From positions 2,666,001-2,730,000 of the forward strand of contig CM082587.2 in NCBI GenBank assembly GCA_040954595.2: 64,000 bases of DNA, given 5' to 3'. Made by a program: the position numbers and the translations under genes. This DNA is from Balanoglossus misakiensis (taxonomy: Eukaryota > Hemichordata). The notes below the pieces were generated by a model, which was given only the letters and a program-made list of their open reading frames with translations, was not told the origin of the DNA and searched no databases. Shown here one piece after another: positions 25,044 through 38,500 of this stretch. The stretch's first letter is position 1, and every line of letters starts with the position of its first letter.

Positions 25044-28000
25044 CTGCAACAAAACAGTAAACATGACTCTAGACGACCACAAATCATATATAGTTTAATG
25101 GAGAACTTCACCAATACCTATTTTCACATGGCCCACACTCATCTGTTAAATTGAGTTTCTCATTTGCCAGATCGAGGCAGTTCTGTACATGTACGGTAGA
25201 ATTCCCATACGGCCAAGGGGAAGCAGGGTAGTCTCAAGATTAACTGCTATGTGTTTTTCTTTGTTAATGTCATATATGTTTTTTTCTTACTTTCAAGGTT
25301 ACAATAACCCACAAACCAGATATCTAATACACTTGCACATCACTTTGCATACTGAGACCCGCTGACAATGACATCAAACTCTTAAAACTTGAACAAACAA
25401 CAGTTCAGAAGTCACTGATTTATTTTGATGGTGTGTGTTTTAAAAAAACAACAACAGGTAATTTGCAGAGCCCAGTTTTGCCCGCGAGGCCTACCAAACA
25501 CAACAACAGGGGTTATAAAAGACGTGGTTATATGTATATGTACTCACAATGTTGGAACTCCTACACTTTGCTTATATATGTCGTGCATTTTGCGAATAAT
25601 ATCAACAGTGCAAGTTGCCTTTGTGTCACCAAATTCCTACTTTACTTTTATTCCGAATATATGCAAGCATTAAAAAAAACATTTGGCACACATTTGTTTA
25701 CTCTTCCTCCGCACTATTATAAAAAAGGCTCAAAAATGATGTCGGCTCATGCAAAATATTATCCATGCAATAGTTGATGAATTTTCAAGTGACATGCAAC
25801 ACTTGGATAAAAGCCGCCGCAAAATAACATTTTCAATACTGAGTACTCTTAAAATATGCATCACATTATGTACAGACAGTCGTTAAAAAATATGCGCATA
25901 ATTCCCATATACCTGTTGTTTCCTGCTTTTAGATTTCTGCAGCAATAAGTGTATTTGGACACAAACAGAGGTAGAATCTTGATTATGTTGAGGCACGTTT
26001 CAGAAATCAGTTGAGTGAGGATTTGTTGTCCTCAAGGAGACTTTAAATTGACATACAGCATGCTGATTGGGTGTTTTTAATTAACTTTTGACCTGGTGCT
26101 GTTATTAACCTTTGACCGATGCATATTTGACCTTTAACCTCTAGATACAGAAAAAAAATCAACCATGCAGATGATGTAGACCACAAACTGTCAATGTTAA
26201 GAATGTGTAACAGAAAAAAAGCCAACCAGGGATTGCTATTTTAATGATATTGTCATTTTTCACTTCTTTTGACTTTTTTGCATTCATGTTAATTCTGGAC
26301 AAAGCTACCTGCAGAATAGAAATTTTAAAACATAATTTGAGGGTTGGCGGGTATCACAACAAAGATCACATTGTTAATCAGTGATAAGGAAAGACAAGGA
26401 ACAACGTCAACAGGTTTGGTTTTAATTAAAATACCGAACATGTATATCTATCAAGCACTATCTATTTTGTCAATCTTTAAGAATACATAAAAAACAAAGT
26501 TCTGCTATACAGAAAATGACAACAAAACTTGTAAACCTCTCTAAACTGAACACCAGGGGGGGTAGAAAATAATGTCAATATTTTTTATAAACATTGCGAA
26601 AAGTTAGAGCTCATGAAGCTTTCATTTTCACCCTGGTGTTCAAGTTAGACAGAATTCACTGTGAATACGACAGATAAAACCACCACATAGAAGACAGTTT
26701 TAAGAGCAACAATTGTATCTATGTACATCAGACTACATCAGAAAAAAATGGCAACACCCCAGAAACTTTCACCTGGCAAGTTTCATTTGTTATGAATAAC
26801 GCCCTCACATGCTGTCGCACTGAAGCACTGACTGCAAACTTGCTCCAGGACAAAACAGAACGCCCTCATGTGTATTCTTTTTTATATTTTCAATTGCGAA
26901 AAAGATCCTATTCGCATGTCATAAACAGATAATCTGGTTGGGTTTTGGGAGACTTCTTCACTGCAATACGCATGTCCTTGCAGACAGCAGGTACTGAGTT
27001 GGTGCCATTTTTTCCCTCAGTTACAAATTCCTAAACACGGACTTTGACTGATGATACTTACGGAGATGTGGCCAGCACGCCTGATGTGGGAGGATGTGTT
27101 CGCATTCTGTTTATAGAATTGAGTTTCTCCTGTGGGGAAATGGTGAATACGTAAAGCATGTTGTACAGACGAAGTGTGTTTGAAAGTTTCTTTGACATTA
27201 CCATAGCAACAGATAGGGATCAAACGTCAGTTGTGGAAAGGATTAAAGTTCAGTGAAATTACACTACGGTGGAAAAGGAAACCAACACTCACTGTATCGC
27301 TGTCTTGTTTGAATCTGTTGTTAGCGGACTCTTTGTTATTGCTGTCACCATTGAGTTCATTCTGTGATAATTTCTGACTCGTTTCGTCGTCCGTTGACAA
27401 ATTATCACTGTCATGGTGTTTCCCACCAGTCGGTTTTTCCACCTCTTGAACTGTGAAAGAAATAAAAATTCTGTTGAAGTTCACTTGAGTATTGAATATT
27501 AACATTATCCTTCTACTTACATCTTTCACACAAACAGACAGGCAATATTGATTCCATAAAAGTGCCTTCCACTTTAATATCAGCATTTGATTACAATCTA
27601 ATTTATTCTAAATCACAAATCTCCCGTAAGTAACAAAATGCAAATCCATTATATTGTTATGGAACACCGGATATGACTGTAATTAAAGCGGGTAGCGATC
27701 TTGATACGACTATGAAATGTTGAAGATAAAACTGAAAGCAATTTATTCCGCATTTTAGTAAAAGAGTGGCAGTTGCATTAAACAATAAATGTTTTCATTT
27801 CCACTATCAATGCACTAGCTACAACAGTAAGCAGCAGATAAAACTGCCCATTCTTTGATAAACCAGCTTCCTCCATAATCATCATCCTCCACTCCCTACA
27901 CTGACTTTCTCGTTCTGCAGTGGCAGTGTACAACCTCTCTATGCTGTCAGACAAACTGCTGTACATTCGAACCAGCAGAGCAATGTCTGAATCTCTTCAT

Positions 28001-29456
28001 TTCCATGGTTACCATCTGGAATGCCACAAAAGAGATTCTACTCTCAACGATGGCTATCTCTTGACATTTTGACATATGATCACCTGAGAAGCCATCACTC
28101 TGAGAAGAATACGTTTGTGATTGTGCAATCACAGGAAAATTCCGCTGGGATTTTTCGATGCATTTTCGATGCATTTACGCAGTTTACGATTGATGCTATC
28201 TCCACACCTGACCGATGGAGTCATTTAGATGTTTGCCTTCACTTTCCAAGACACTGATCACTGAGAACAAGACACTGTAGTTCATGGACATGGAAACAAA
28301 ACTTTTTGCAAAATATCACAAAAGTATGTGTTGATCAATACTGCTCTTCAAAATGACTGTTTCATCAATGGCAAACAAAGTTGTAATCTTGTATGTTATT
28401 TTTCAACACAACCTTTACATTAAATTTTCTACAGTTGACGACTGCTATAAGTAAAGACGGCCATGCTATAACATTCAGCACATGTATGTCCCTGTGGTTT
28501 CAAGTCAGCACTGATGAAAAGAAGCAACCCGTCTGTTTGTACCGCTCAATCAGTTCTTCAGAAAGAGTGCCTTTCTTTAGGCATTTTGATTTTCTGTCAC
28601 GTTCCCAGCGGCTGTGTTCCAACTGTTTTGTTGCCTGATGGCGAGGCGGTGTCTGGCCTTTGTAATTCCCCGACAAATCTTGTTTTTCACACAGTGACCT
28701 TTTCAGCTTCAGTATTTTGGGAAAAAGTGACGACATCTCAAACTCTATTTTGAATTCCACTGAACATCCGATGTTGACAAACAATATTTTGAAACCGATA
28801 TTAAACAAATCTTGCCATTTTGAATATATTGCACACATACAAGCTTCAGATTTGATTCAATCGTCAAGGTGCAATGTAACTACACATATGCATGTATACT
28901 GAACTACATACAGAAAGGTCAAAAAGAGCGAGTTTGTCCTTTTAAAATCGTCATAATACTCCAGAGTCAACCACCCGAGCCACGGAGTCTGTTTTTATAA
29001 TGATGTAATCCCGATAATCCTTGTAGGAGGATTACTCTGACAGGGCCACCTGGCTGTCTGTTGACCTTTGGTCAACACAGGGAGAAAAAGTGTGATTCAC
29101 ATTTCCTCAAATCCATCTAGGACCAGTCCATGGCTGAAAATTTTCTCTAGGGGATTTGATTTTCTGTGTCCACACTAACACGTTCTAGTCAGTGTCTGGA
29201 TCCTGGTGCAAGTAACACTTAGGTCTTTTTCTATGACTTGAGAAAACAAGTTCAGTGTGATTATCGAGTGTCGAAGTGATTTTCAATGCTGCAAGATGTG
29301 GAACCGACTTTGGTGTTAATTTCCTGAAAATTGAGCTCTATAAAACGTCGCTGTTACTGCCGACAGTTGAATGTTGAAATTACCTGCTGTTTGTGCTTGG
29401 CGGTCTTTGTCCGATAGGTGCGGGTCTGACACTGACTTGCTAGGTGAACATCCCAT
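24756..29456 (-). CDS. C1orf21: C1orf21 homologue, small MGC-starting protein, 5 coding exons
   Basis: Exons 29456-29384, 27450-27293, 27129-27062, 25043-24986 and 24791-24756 total 393 nt (130 residues plus TAA); human C1orf21 is 121. All junctions are GT-AG and in phase. The start MGCSPSK matches the human MGCASAK start. Gly2 and Cys3 fit N-myristoylation plus palmitoylation, so a membrane-attached protein is likely (inference). The end reads ISQSQTEFFQMLDEKIERGK and then VYALEEDVT, close to the human ISESQQEFFRMLDEKIEKGR and SEEEDIT. The middle is polar and poorly conserved (KHHDSDNLSTDDETSQKLS). Biochemical function is unknown to me. The distinctive two ends make the identification strong even though the ORFs are short. 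Confidence 0.9.
25044..27061 (-). other. C1orf21: C1orf21 intron 3
   Basis: About 2.0 kb, CpG-poor and AT-rich. No exon, repeat family or RNA gene recognised. Confidence 0.6.
27062..27450 (-). CDS. C1orf21: C1orf21 middle exons (two)
   Basis: Exon 27450-27293 (158 nt) encodes a hydrophilic acidic/serine-rich segment from VQEVEKPTGG to FKQDSDT. Exon 27129-27062 (68 nt) encodes EKLNSINRMRTHPPTSGVLA and then TSP. Acceptors are tttctttcacag and ttccccacag; donors are ACA|gtgagt and TCC|gtaagt. Phases 1-0-2 connect to the flanking exons. Confidence 0.85.
27451..29383 (-). other. C1orf21: C1orf21 intron 1 (between the first two coding exons)
   Basis: About 1.9 kb. It contains an X-box-like site near 28009-28022. 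Several ORFs of 60-110 codons lack similarity or splice context and are treated as chance. Confidence 0.6.
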
Positions 29457-29530
29457 CATGCATCCTACCAGACCATCTAGGAATGAGGTAACAAGCCGCT
29501 ACACGATGCCCTTCTTTGTTGTCCGCGTCA
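29384..29530 (-). CDS. C1orf21: C1orf21 first coding exon with 5'UTR and tandem ATGs
   Basis: An acceptor with a good pyrimidine tract (ctgttgtttattgcag|TGACG) opens the exon at 29530; 74 nt of 5'UTR precede the ATG at 29456-29454. Immediately before it is another in-frame ATG (29459-29457), and 4 nt further upstream an out-of-frame ATG that gives a 7-codon uORF overlapping the start. Only the second in-frame ATG yields the MGC N-terminus and has A at -3 and G at +4. The donor GCAG|gtaatt leaves phase 1 at 29384. Confidence 0.85.
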
Positions 29531-32500
29531 CTGCAATAAACAACAGAGGTCATGGAAATGAGAAAAACCTGCAGATGTGAATGGAAGCACACCAAAACTG
29601 GAATAAAACTGTTACAAAAATTTTGCCAATGATTGACGCAAAGCCAATAACTATCCTTCAGACGCTCAGTAAGTTGGTAGCACGCACCAGTCAAACAACA
29701 TCAGTCATGTTGGCACTCATTTGCATGGATATTGTACAGTGTGTACAGAAATGTATTGTACGATACCCGTAGACCTCCACAGGGTACAGAATGTCGGTAG
29801 ATGTATTAATAATTTGATAGTATGTGTATCACAATGGAGAATGGGTCTCAGTTGTCTCAGAACAGAGATATTTATTTTCTATATTGGGATCTGAAGAAAG
29901 CGACGGACAGAAGACTTGATTGTCTGACATTCAATTACCCAGCTCAGCGATCCACTGCCCAGGGGAAGTGCACACTCTGCCCCTTTTTAGTGAACTGAAT
30001 GTAATTTGCTCTGGGTGAGGCAACGCTCTTCACTGCAAAACTATTGATCGTTCGGAGCATATACGAAAACATTATTTACAGGCTAGAATTTCATAGAAGT
30101 CTCTGTGAGCCGCTTGAGTTTGCCTCAACCTCGCCGCTGGAAAAAAAACCTTCAAAAGAATTACACTCGCGAGATGAAACCGCACCACAAAATTACAAAT
30201 CTATTGACGCTGTTCTGTGCACGCAGGCCAATTCGAACTCCCTGCCGATTTTTTTCCTCCTAAATGTGAAATTACTTCAAGATATTCATTTACTGTGATC
30301 CTGCCTACACCGTGAAAACTGATGCCTCTCTCGCCGTAGCCAGGGAAACGAGAGAACACGCAAATCTAACGCATCACTTTTGCCCTAGTCACTTTGTAAG
30401 TTCAGGGAATCACGTTTCATCATTACACAGTGTGGGCTTGCCTGATATAGTAACTTCTCTTTATACAGAGAAAATGGCTTAATCTTTTCCACACTCACAT
30501 GTGGCTCATTTTTATAATTCCATTCATCTTGAAACAAACTTTTTCCAGAGCAAATATCTGAATTAACATTGGCAGCAACCAAGTCATGTCATTTGATTCA
30601 TATTGCAAAACAATGCATGCACGAATGAATATATAACAGCGAACCCGAGGTCCTCAGACTTCATTTGTGGGACTAACGAGAGCCCAGCTAGATTCCAGAC
30701 CGACAGGCGTAACGCTTGATTGTACAACATCCTTGCACTGACTGAAAAAGTAGGCCTGAGCATTGACCTCCTACATAATGTTTCCTAACATGACAGGAAA
30801 GTATAAGATATTGGAACCCCACACTGGGCTTCTATCCATTGAGAGGATACTCCGCAGAGTTGAAACTACTGCGTTGACAAGAGAATGGATGAGATTCGTA
30901 CTAGTACGTTAATCAGAGACAAGCTCTGCAGTAGGTATCTCATCTATCAGATTCTAATGCAGAACTGCTTTCCTGTTTTGTGATCCTGCTCGGCACGCTG
31001 AACCGAATCACTGCGGGTCATTTGTATTCAAAGAAAAACAACCAGACAAAAGTACTTGGAAAAAGAATAAAAATGCATCACCATGACAATAAGACATTTA
31101 TATTTGCGATACAAATTTTCCATCATTGCCGTAGTACTGTAAAACAGGAAATTTTCGCAACGATAAATTTTTCGCGAAGCTTCAAGTTTCTCCCAACGAA
31201 CAATCAGCAATTTTATATTATGTTCTAAATGTTCTGACCTCCAAATATATTATTACATTCATGGTCACATGTGGCCACATACATTGCAGGGCGTTGGAAC
31301 TTGTGACGCGTGCTGATTCAAAATTGAGCTTTCACCATCTGACAATACACAGTCACACATCCAGGTGCGAAATTAGATTTTGACTACCAGCTGTTCCCAC
31401 AAGGTAGATTGAAGCACAGAGTTACACTGGGGGAATGGAAGCCTGCTTCACTGGTGTACATTACATCGGTGTAATGGTTGGCCCCGTATTCAAGACTGTT
31501 TGTTCAGTGCTACATTCAATTGAGCTCCCTACAGTATTAATGATTTCCCAACAACTGGAGATTTTCACAAAGCCTTCCCATTTAACCACATGATTTATCC
31601 CTTCCTCTTTGACTTCATTCGCTATTATTTACTTTCCGTCATGGCAACTGAAGCCATGAAATGCGGAAACGGCAATTCACTCTCTCGTGAAACGTTTCAA
31701 TAGATTTCATAGTATACCAAAGGTAAAACAAGATTACGACTTGGTATAAGACTTGGTGATTTCCTATTTTGTTTTCTTCTGAAAAAATTAAGCATCGACT
31801 AATCTCTTAACCAAATTAATTATCAAAACAAAGTAAACAGGCAGGATATGACTGTTTCATTTCCAATGTCACAAACCCACTTCCCCATGGCATTTCATCA
31901 CAACCATCGGATCAGATTGGATCGATAACACATCACCCCCCGGAGCAATAACTAAGTAATGTTCTCATTATTTGGAATCAGTAGGGAATCTCCCCAAGGT
32001 TATTTCAGCCCTTAATGATTAATTAAATATATTGGTATATATACCTGACAAGGACAGACAGGTAATCACAACATCTACAAAATACATACATGTATATAGT
32101 CTGCTTCTCAGAAACCAAAAACGATATCAAAGCATGAAAAATAAGTCAGCACCCTTGCACCGGATATGAGCCCAACTTTTCCACCGGTGAAGTTCTGTTT
32201 ATGGACACAAACAGGATTGGCCAGCTATCTCCTGATGCGAAAAGCTGCCTAGTAACCTAGCAACAGTCAACTTCAGCACGGTTTCTATGTTAACAGTATC
32301 TTGGCAACCCTGGGCAGTGTGAAATATTCCAACTCCCTACTGTGTTCATCTTATGGGGATCGCAGCTGGTGAAATTTACATATTGTCTTGTTTCTCTGTT
32401 TCAGACTTAGACCTTTGGCCTTGCGGAAAACAGAAAAGGTCTTTCCAAGCATTTCCATTCAGTTTGTGAATAACACCCAAACTTTGTACATACCGGTATG

Positions 32501-35500
32501 GTCACCTATTCACATTTAACCACAGTAATACCATGGAAAGTTGAGATCTGTTAAACTGACAACCAAGAGAGTCGGGCACAAAGTTTACCATCGTCATTGA
32601 AGTTATGCCATTAAGGTGTTATACCTAAGGCGACGGAACTCCTGAAATAGACACTGTACAGCTTGAAGCTATAATCATATTAAGCACACGTCTTTGCTGG
32701 GTAGAAAATTGAATTAGCCATCGTTATTGCAATTACTGGCTGGCTTGACAACAGCACTGGATTATGTTCCTGACTATATACATGGGTCACAACCTTGTCA
32801 TAACCCTGTCTTGCTAGGACTTCCTCTAAACCCCTTCAATGCCATATTAGTCAACTTGTCGTTATCGTTGTGTTGCCCTGGCGGCCATATTTGGATTGCA
32901 ACCTACTCTAGAAATGTTCAATTCATCTCCTTCATTGTAGCTAACTTGGTTGACATAATTTCTCTATATATTCTTCTTTGACTTATATCATAAAATAATA
33001 TTTAACAAAAAATTAAAAATAATGTGGTCATGTTCCCTTTTAATAGAACTACAATTGATCAGGTATTTAACTTTTCCACTGAAGAACATTTACGCTTGCT
33101 AGAACACTCAGATAAAAATACCCCAGAATGGAACAAAATGAACATCACATCAATTCCAGGAACCCAGGACAAATTTCACATCATATGCCCTGCTATTCAT
33201 TCATCCATGTTTCCATTACAAGCTGCAGATTGAATGTTCATTCAAAGATGTCTGCAATGCTTATGTGGCCTGAAATTAAATAAGTATGGAACGAAATACT
33301 GCATGCGCTGCGCAAACTTCGTACTAATCACTTTTCCTTTTTCGAGCCGCGGGCTATCCGCAAACTGCATCAGAAAACTGCAATGGCTCATCATAATGAG
33401 GAACGCAGTCAAGCGCTTTCAGGCAATGACACAACTGGAGAACACGTGCCCCTATAAAGCAAAAACAAAACGGTATGACCTTGCTGTAATGCATGTGGTG
33501 GGTGCTGGGATAAAATGAACGACATCGAATATGAATAATCGTATTCAACTAAGTCCAAGTAAGCTGGATGTTTTTGAACAAAAAAGGGATTGTGTACACA
33601 CATTAGGGAGCATCACAGTAGAAAAGGTCATGGAGAGCTGCCACACACAGAGCAGAATTGAATATCTACATTAGTCTCTGCTAATTGCTGGATTTCCAAT
33701 TGGATACACACATGGCGATGAGATAAAACCCTGTGAGACCGAACGCTGAAATTAATTTATCAGAGGCCACATCAAACGACATCCTCCTCTGTCGTCAGAT
33801 CTGTTACCCACAAAATCATCAGTGTTGTGCATTCAGATGTCAACAAATAACAACGACAAAAGTGGGTAATTCGAACAAGGAACAAACAGGGATGAAAAAA
33901 GGAAATTGATCGTTACCTTGAGCACTCATCAAGACAGTGCGTACAACATCCAACTGAGGGTCACTACGACTTATAACGACTTGCCATTCTCCATCAGTTG
34001 ACACTGTTGCTTAGCAATGCATCAAAACAGATTACCATCTATGGGCAATTTCTCCACACAAGAAAGAGCTGATGGAGCAGAATTGAGGATTAGATTTCTC
34101 CGGCTTTTCCCAAAGAAATCCGCACAATCGTTTGTCAAAGGAAAGATGTCAACTTACGGGAATCTTTGGAGAGGATGAAGAGACTGCTGATTAAGACGAT
34201 TGGATTATCAGTACCTGAAGGATTATCCTTGTCGCATGGTCTTTACTGAGTTTAGTACCGTCGATAAGGAATTGACATTGCGGATTGCAGATTTCACAAT
34301 TTCGTCTCCAAGATAGAGAGAGAGAGGTTTGACACAAAATGATTCAATCAGCAAAATAGCCTCATATTCGGTTGAATAATCAGAACTCAACAAAAGGGCC
34401 CTCTACTGATTGGCTGAATGCAGACCATCATGACTATGCGAGTTCACAATTGATCAATGGAGACTCACAATACATCTTGCATCCAGCTGTTTGTCGCTTT
34501 CTTCGAGTTCTCTGAACGATCGACAAAATCCGAATGTCAAATTACTGTTGAATGTGTGTGTCATCATTACATATAGCTACAACAGCCTTGGGAGCATAAA
34601 TCTATTATTATCTACATTGTACATATCTTGAACTGAGGGTCGCGGTAAAGCCATAGAATATTATTGACTGTGTCACGACCCAAGTTGGATTTTGAGGCCG
34701 GCAAAAATTCACAGAATAGAACCCCAAAATGCCACGGGGTGAATTTCAGTACACTATAACCACATACACAAGAACTGTACCTCTTTCTTTAACCAATGTC
34801 TCTGATACGTGAATAAATTGTACCGTACTTTAGAAGGCAAACACCAGTAAACACACATATATATCATGCAATACAAGTTGTTGTGCCAGTTCTGTTTGCA
34901 AAGGCTGAGAACGCACACACCTGTATTCAGAAAGAAAATTGACAAGACATAAAATTGGGTTTGGTGACATATTATTTCTGCGAGGACTTGCAGATAATAT
35001 CTCTCTGACCTTTCTCACAGAGAAAAAAAAAGCTGCGTTATTGTCATCTGATGCTTGCTTGGCAACGCAAACAACAAAAGCAGATACAGAGCTACATCCA
35101 GGGTTCCTGTTTCTTGACAATAATATATTGCAAAATATGTCAAATAGGCTCTATGTGAGCTGCAAGAACAACATCAGTGAGCTGAACGTCAAATCTGAAT
35201 GTCACAATTCAAAGTCACTCAATTTGAAAATTGCTACCCTGGTCCATCATGCATCTATCATGCAATGTTACAATGATTCTGTTAGACACAATGTGCCTCA
35301 ATCATATTTGCAAGAAAGCCAAGAAACAGTATAACAATGAAAGAGTCTTTCCCATGATGCAGTTCTGCATTGCTGTTTGTCTACACTATTTGCTGTATTT
35401 TGTAAGAGCCTGCCTATTAAAATTTCACGGCTGTTCCACACCTCTCTATGAAGAGCTGGGTGTGACCGGCTATTAACACTTTGTCCAATAACTGTCACTC

Positions 35501-38500
35501 AAGACCTATTAGTGACATCACAATGAAAAGAAAGGGCTACATTAAAAGCTCAAAACTCAGTCACCGTGAAAACACTTGTTCAGGTGCAACACGTACTGCA
35601 AACAGGAAGAGACGCACCCACCCGTAAAATGTTCGCAATTCACGACATTGACATTAAATTAATGTTTCACTCTCACAAGAACATGGCTTTATTCAACTCG
35701 GCTGCAAAGGTAAACTTCTCATCCGTATACTTGCATTTGCCCATCACTTAGAAAATGAATGCTTCACTGGTCGAGACAACATCCGACTTGTCTGAGTTAA
35801 CATCTGTCACTAATTGACATTAATATTTTGGCTTGCTCTGGGCTGGGCTTGATAAACTGCCAAGCATCCAGAATGTACCCAGGTCAGAATAAAACATTAG
35901 GTTGGTTTGACAATGAGAACTATGGAGAAAAAAATTCCATGGCGTTATTTCCATGTGCTTGGAGTTAAACTATCATGTGATTTATGCTCTCAGTTTACAC
36001 AAATAAATACACAAGCTGAATTGATGGCAATTAATTGCTGGGATAAATCAACACAACCAGCAGAATTGCAAATTGCGTGCAATAAACACTAGATTTAATG
36101 TACAGACCCTACATTTACAAGTGAATTAACATTGATCAGAAATCGGACAGACATCAATCAGGCAATTTATGCTACAGGTACTTTCTCAAGCAGAACAGAA
36201 GAAGTTGCAAGCACTATCAAGCAGAAAAATTGTGTATGTGGTCATGAAACCACAACATGTAATTAATGGAAGCAGGGAACAAAATAATGCAAAGATGGAG
36301 GTAACTGCCGAGAAAACGCAATCACATTCAGCTCAGGTTTGCCAATTAGAGCCTTCATCAGTACAAACTCAAGGTTACATGATCCCCGGAGAGACTAATT
36401 CTGCTGTATATGGTAGCGTATCCCCAATTTGTCCCATCCCTGCAGATTAATAATGACTGTAATGGTGTACATATCCTGCATAGTACACAGACCTATCAAC
36501 CAGAGAAAGACCTCTCTATATGTTCAGATGCCATTTTCATCCATCTGAGTATAAACCTGTGAGATCAACTGAACACACATTTCATCAAGACCATCTAACA
36601 GGAGAGCACAGAGAAACAGCACTTACATTCTCACTGTGGTGACACTCACTGGGTACGACAGCTATACGGACAACCCTCTCCAATTAGCGACACCTCCTAC
36701 AGTGGTGACCCTCACGAGGAGGAGGACCCCCTTCCAGAAATAAAATCTCCTCAATGTGTGACCTCAAGGGGGACCCTCTATTCTCGTCACAGCCATCTAC
36801 TCCGTCTGAATCACGACACGCGCGGTAATTCACCCCGCTCATAATACCCCATCCATTTGGTTGATGGAAAGCACGGAGAGATCTCAGACTTTACTCAATT
36901 TCAAAGTACAGCAACACAAGGAGACTGCAGGCACTTTTTTGTATACTGCCACAATGGTGTTAAAAGAGTTGAATGGTGTCTTACGTGAAAGATCCAACAG
37001 GAATTACACATCGTCACGCTCCTCATATCATTTCTGGATTGAGAGTCGCGAACACAACACAAGCTCTTCGAAATATTTCTTAAGAGATACCAGGCTTTGA
37101 AATTTTACACACAATTAATTTATGCCTGGGATAGGCAAACAATCGATTCCAAATACACTGTGGATATTTTGAGATTGGCTCACATGCACAATACTAATAT
37201 GGGTCATATTTATTGATTTTTTGGGGGAAAGCATAGTATCATGAGATTGATTGATTGATTGTGATGTGATCTTGCACTATATATAGTACAAGAAAATTAT
37301 CATATTTCTCTGCTTAATCTATAATTCCTATGATTTATAATTCTATTTAAAAGATGACTTCATGAAAAATTAACGTAATAGTTTATACAAAAACAGAACA
37401 CCTGTAAATTTTCAGGAATAATGCCATAACACATGCGTCATACACACAGCATTAAAAAAAGCTCGACCCCAGAAATAGGTTCTCCGCCAAAGAACACTTT
37501 CCAGGTTGGAAGCAGTTTCAGTTTACGGCACATTAGCCGAGTCGGTAAATATTGCCACGCGCTGACATGAAAGTGGCATTATATGGCTACAACATATGCT
37601 GATTTCCCATCCGTATAAAATTCATGACAAAATGCCTCACAAAAACGGGTCGTAACGGACACGTTGACAGAACATATAGCCGAGCACTATATTTTTCTTA
37701 CTTAAAGATTAGAACACAAATCTATCTAAATAAGCGCCATACAATGATCTGTCGCAGCCAGCCGGTCGTTCAAATGTTTGCATGTTTCCCGTCATTTCCC
37801 AGGCATAAAATGCATCCGTTTTGACGTCTTTCACTGTCAGTTCACGTTAGCCTTATGGTTCACTAGAAATGTTTAACATCTGAGAGAATTAAGCTGTCTG
37901 TTTTTCTTTTTTTTCCGAACACAAAACATGATGGCAGTGTACGTGCCCATTGAGAAATCACCAAGCATCTGCTACTGTTCTATAAATACTTTCCATTTAC
38001 CAACAACAATTTTATACATTTCCAGGGGATATCTCATTTTGGTGTGTACATCGGCCTCTCAGTATGCCAACTGAAAGCTTCTTTACCATCATGGGTAATC
38101 AGGCTACTTGATATATAATACGATAGTCAGCGTGTTCAACATGTAACCAGCACGTATGCTTCGTGACAGCCAAAAATAATTGTATCATTCAGTAATATAG
38201 GTTTATCCATTGAAACAGCTTCCTTCTTACAAAACAAAATGTACAGCCCTTAGTTGTCAATTTAAAGACATCCTGCCTTCCATACGGTATTGTCACGGTT
38301 ACTAGTATGGGTCTTTTGTCAAGTTTGCTGCTCATCAAATGTAATGTCATCAGCTTTTAAAGGAACGACGCACTCAAACAGAGCGCAACCACAGAGCTGT
38401 AGTCGTCCCGAAGCAAAATTGAAGCTAGATTTGATGAAGGATGCATCTAATTAGACACAGTGATCACACGACTCTTTCAAAACACGCTGAAATTTTTGAA

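Noticed and set aside
30830-30965. Degenerate inverted repeat (gaggatactccgcagag versus ctctgcagtaggtatctc)
   Set aside because: Arms match only partially and no flanking duplication was found; too weak to call an element.
36169-36450. 93-codon plus-strand ORF with even composition
   Set aside because: No start context, splice sites or family similarity; similar ORFs are expected by chance across 64 kb.
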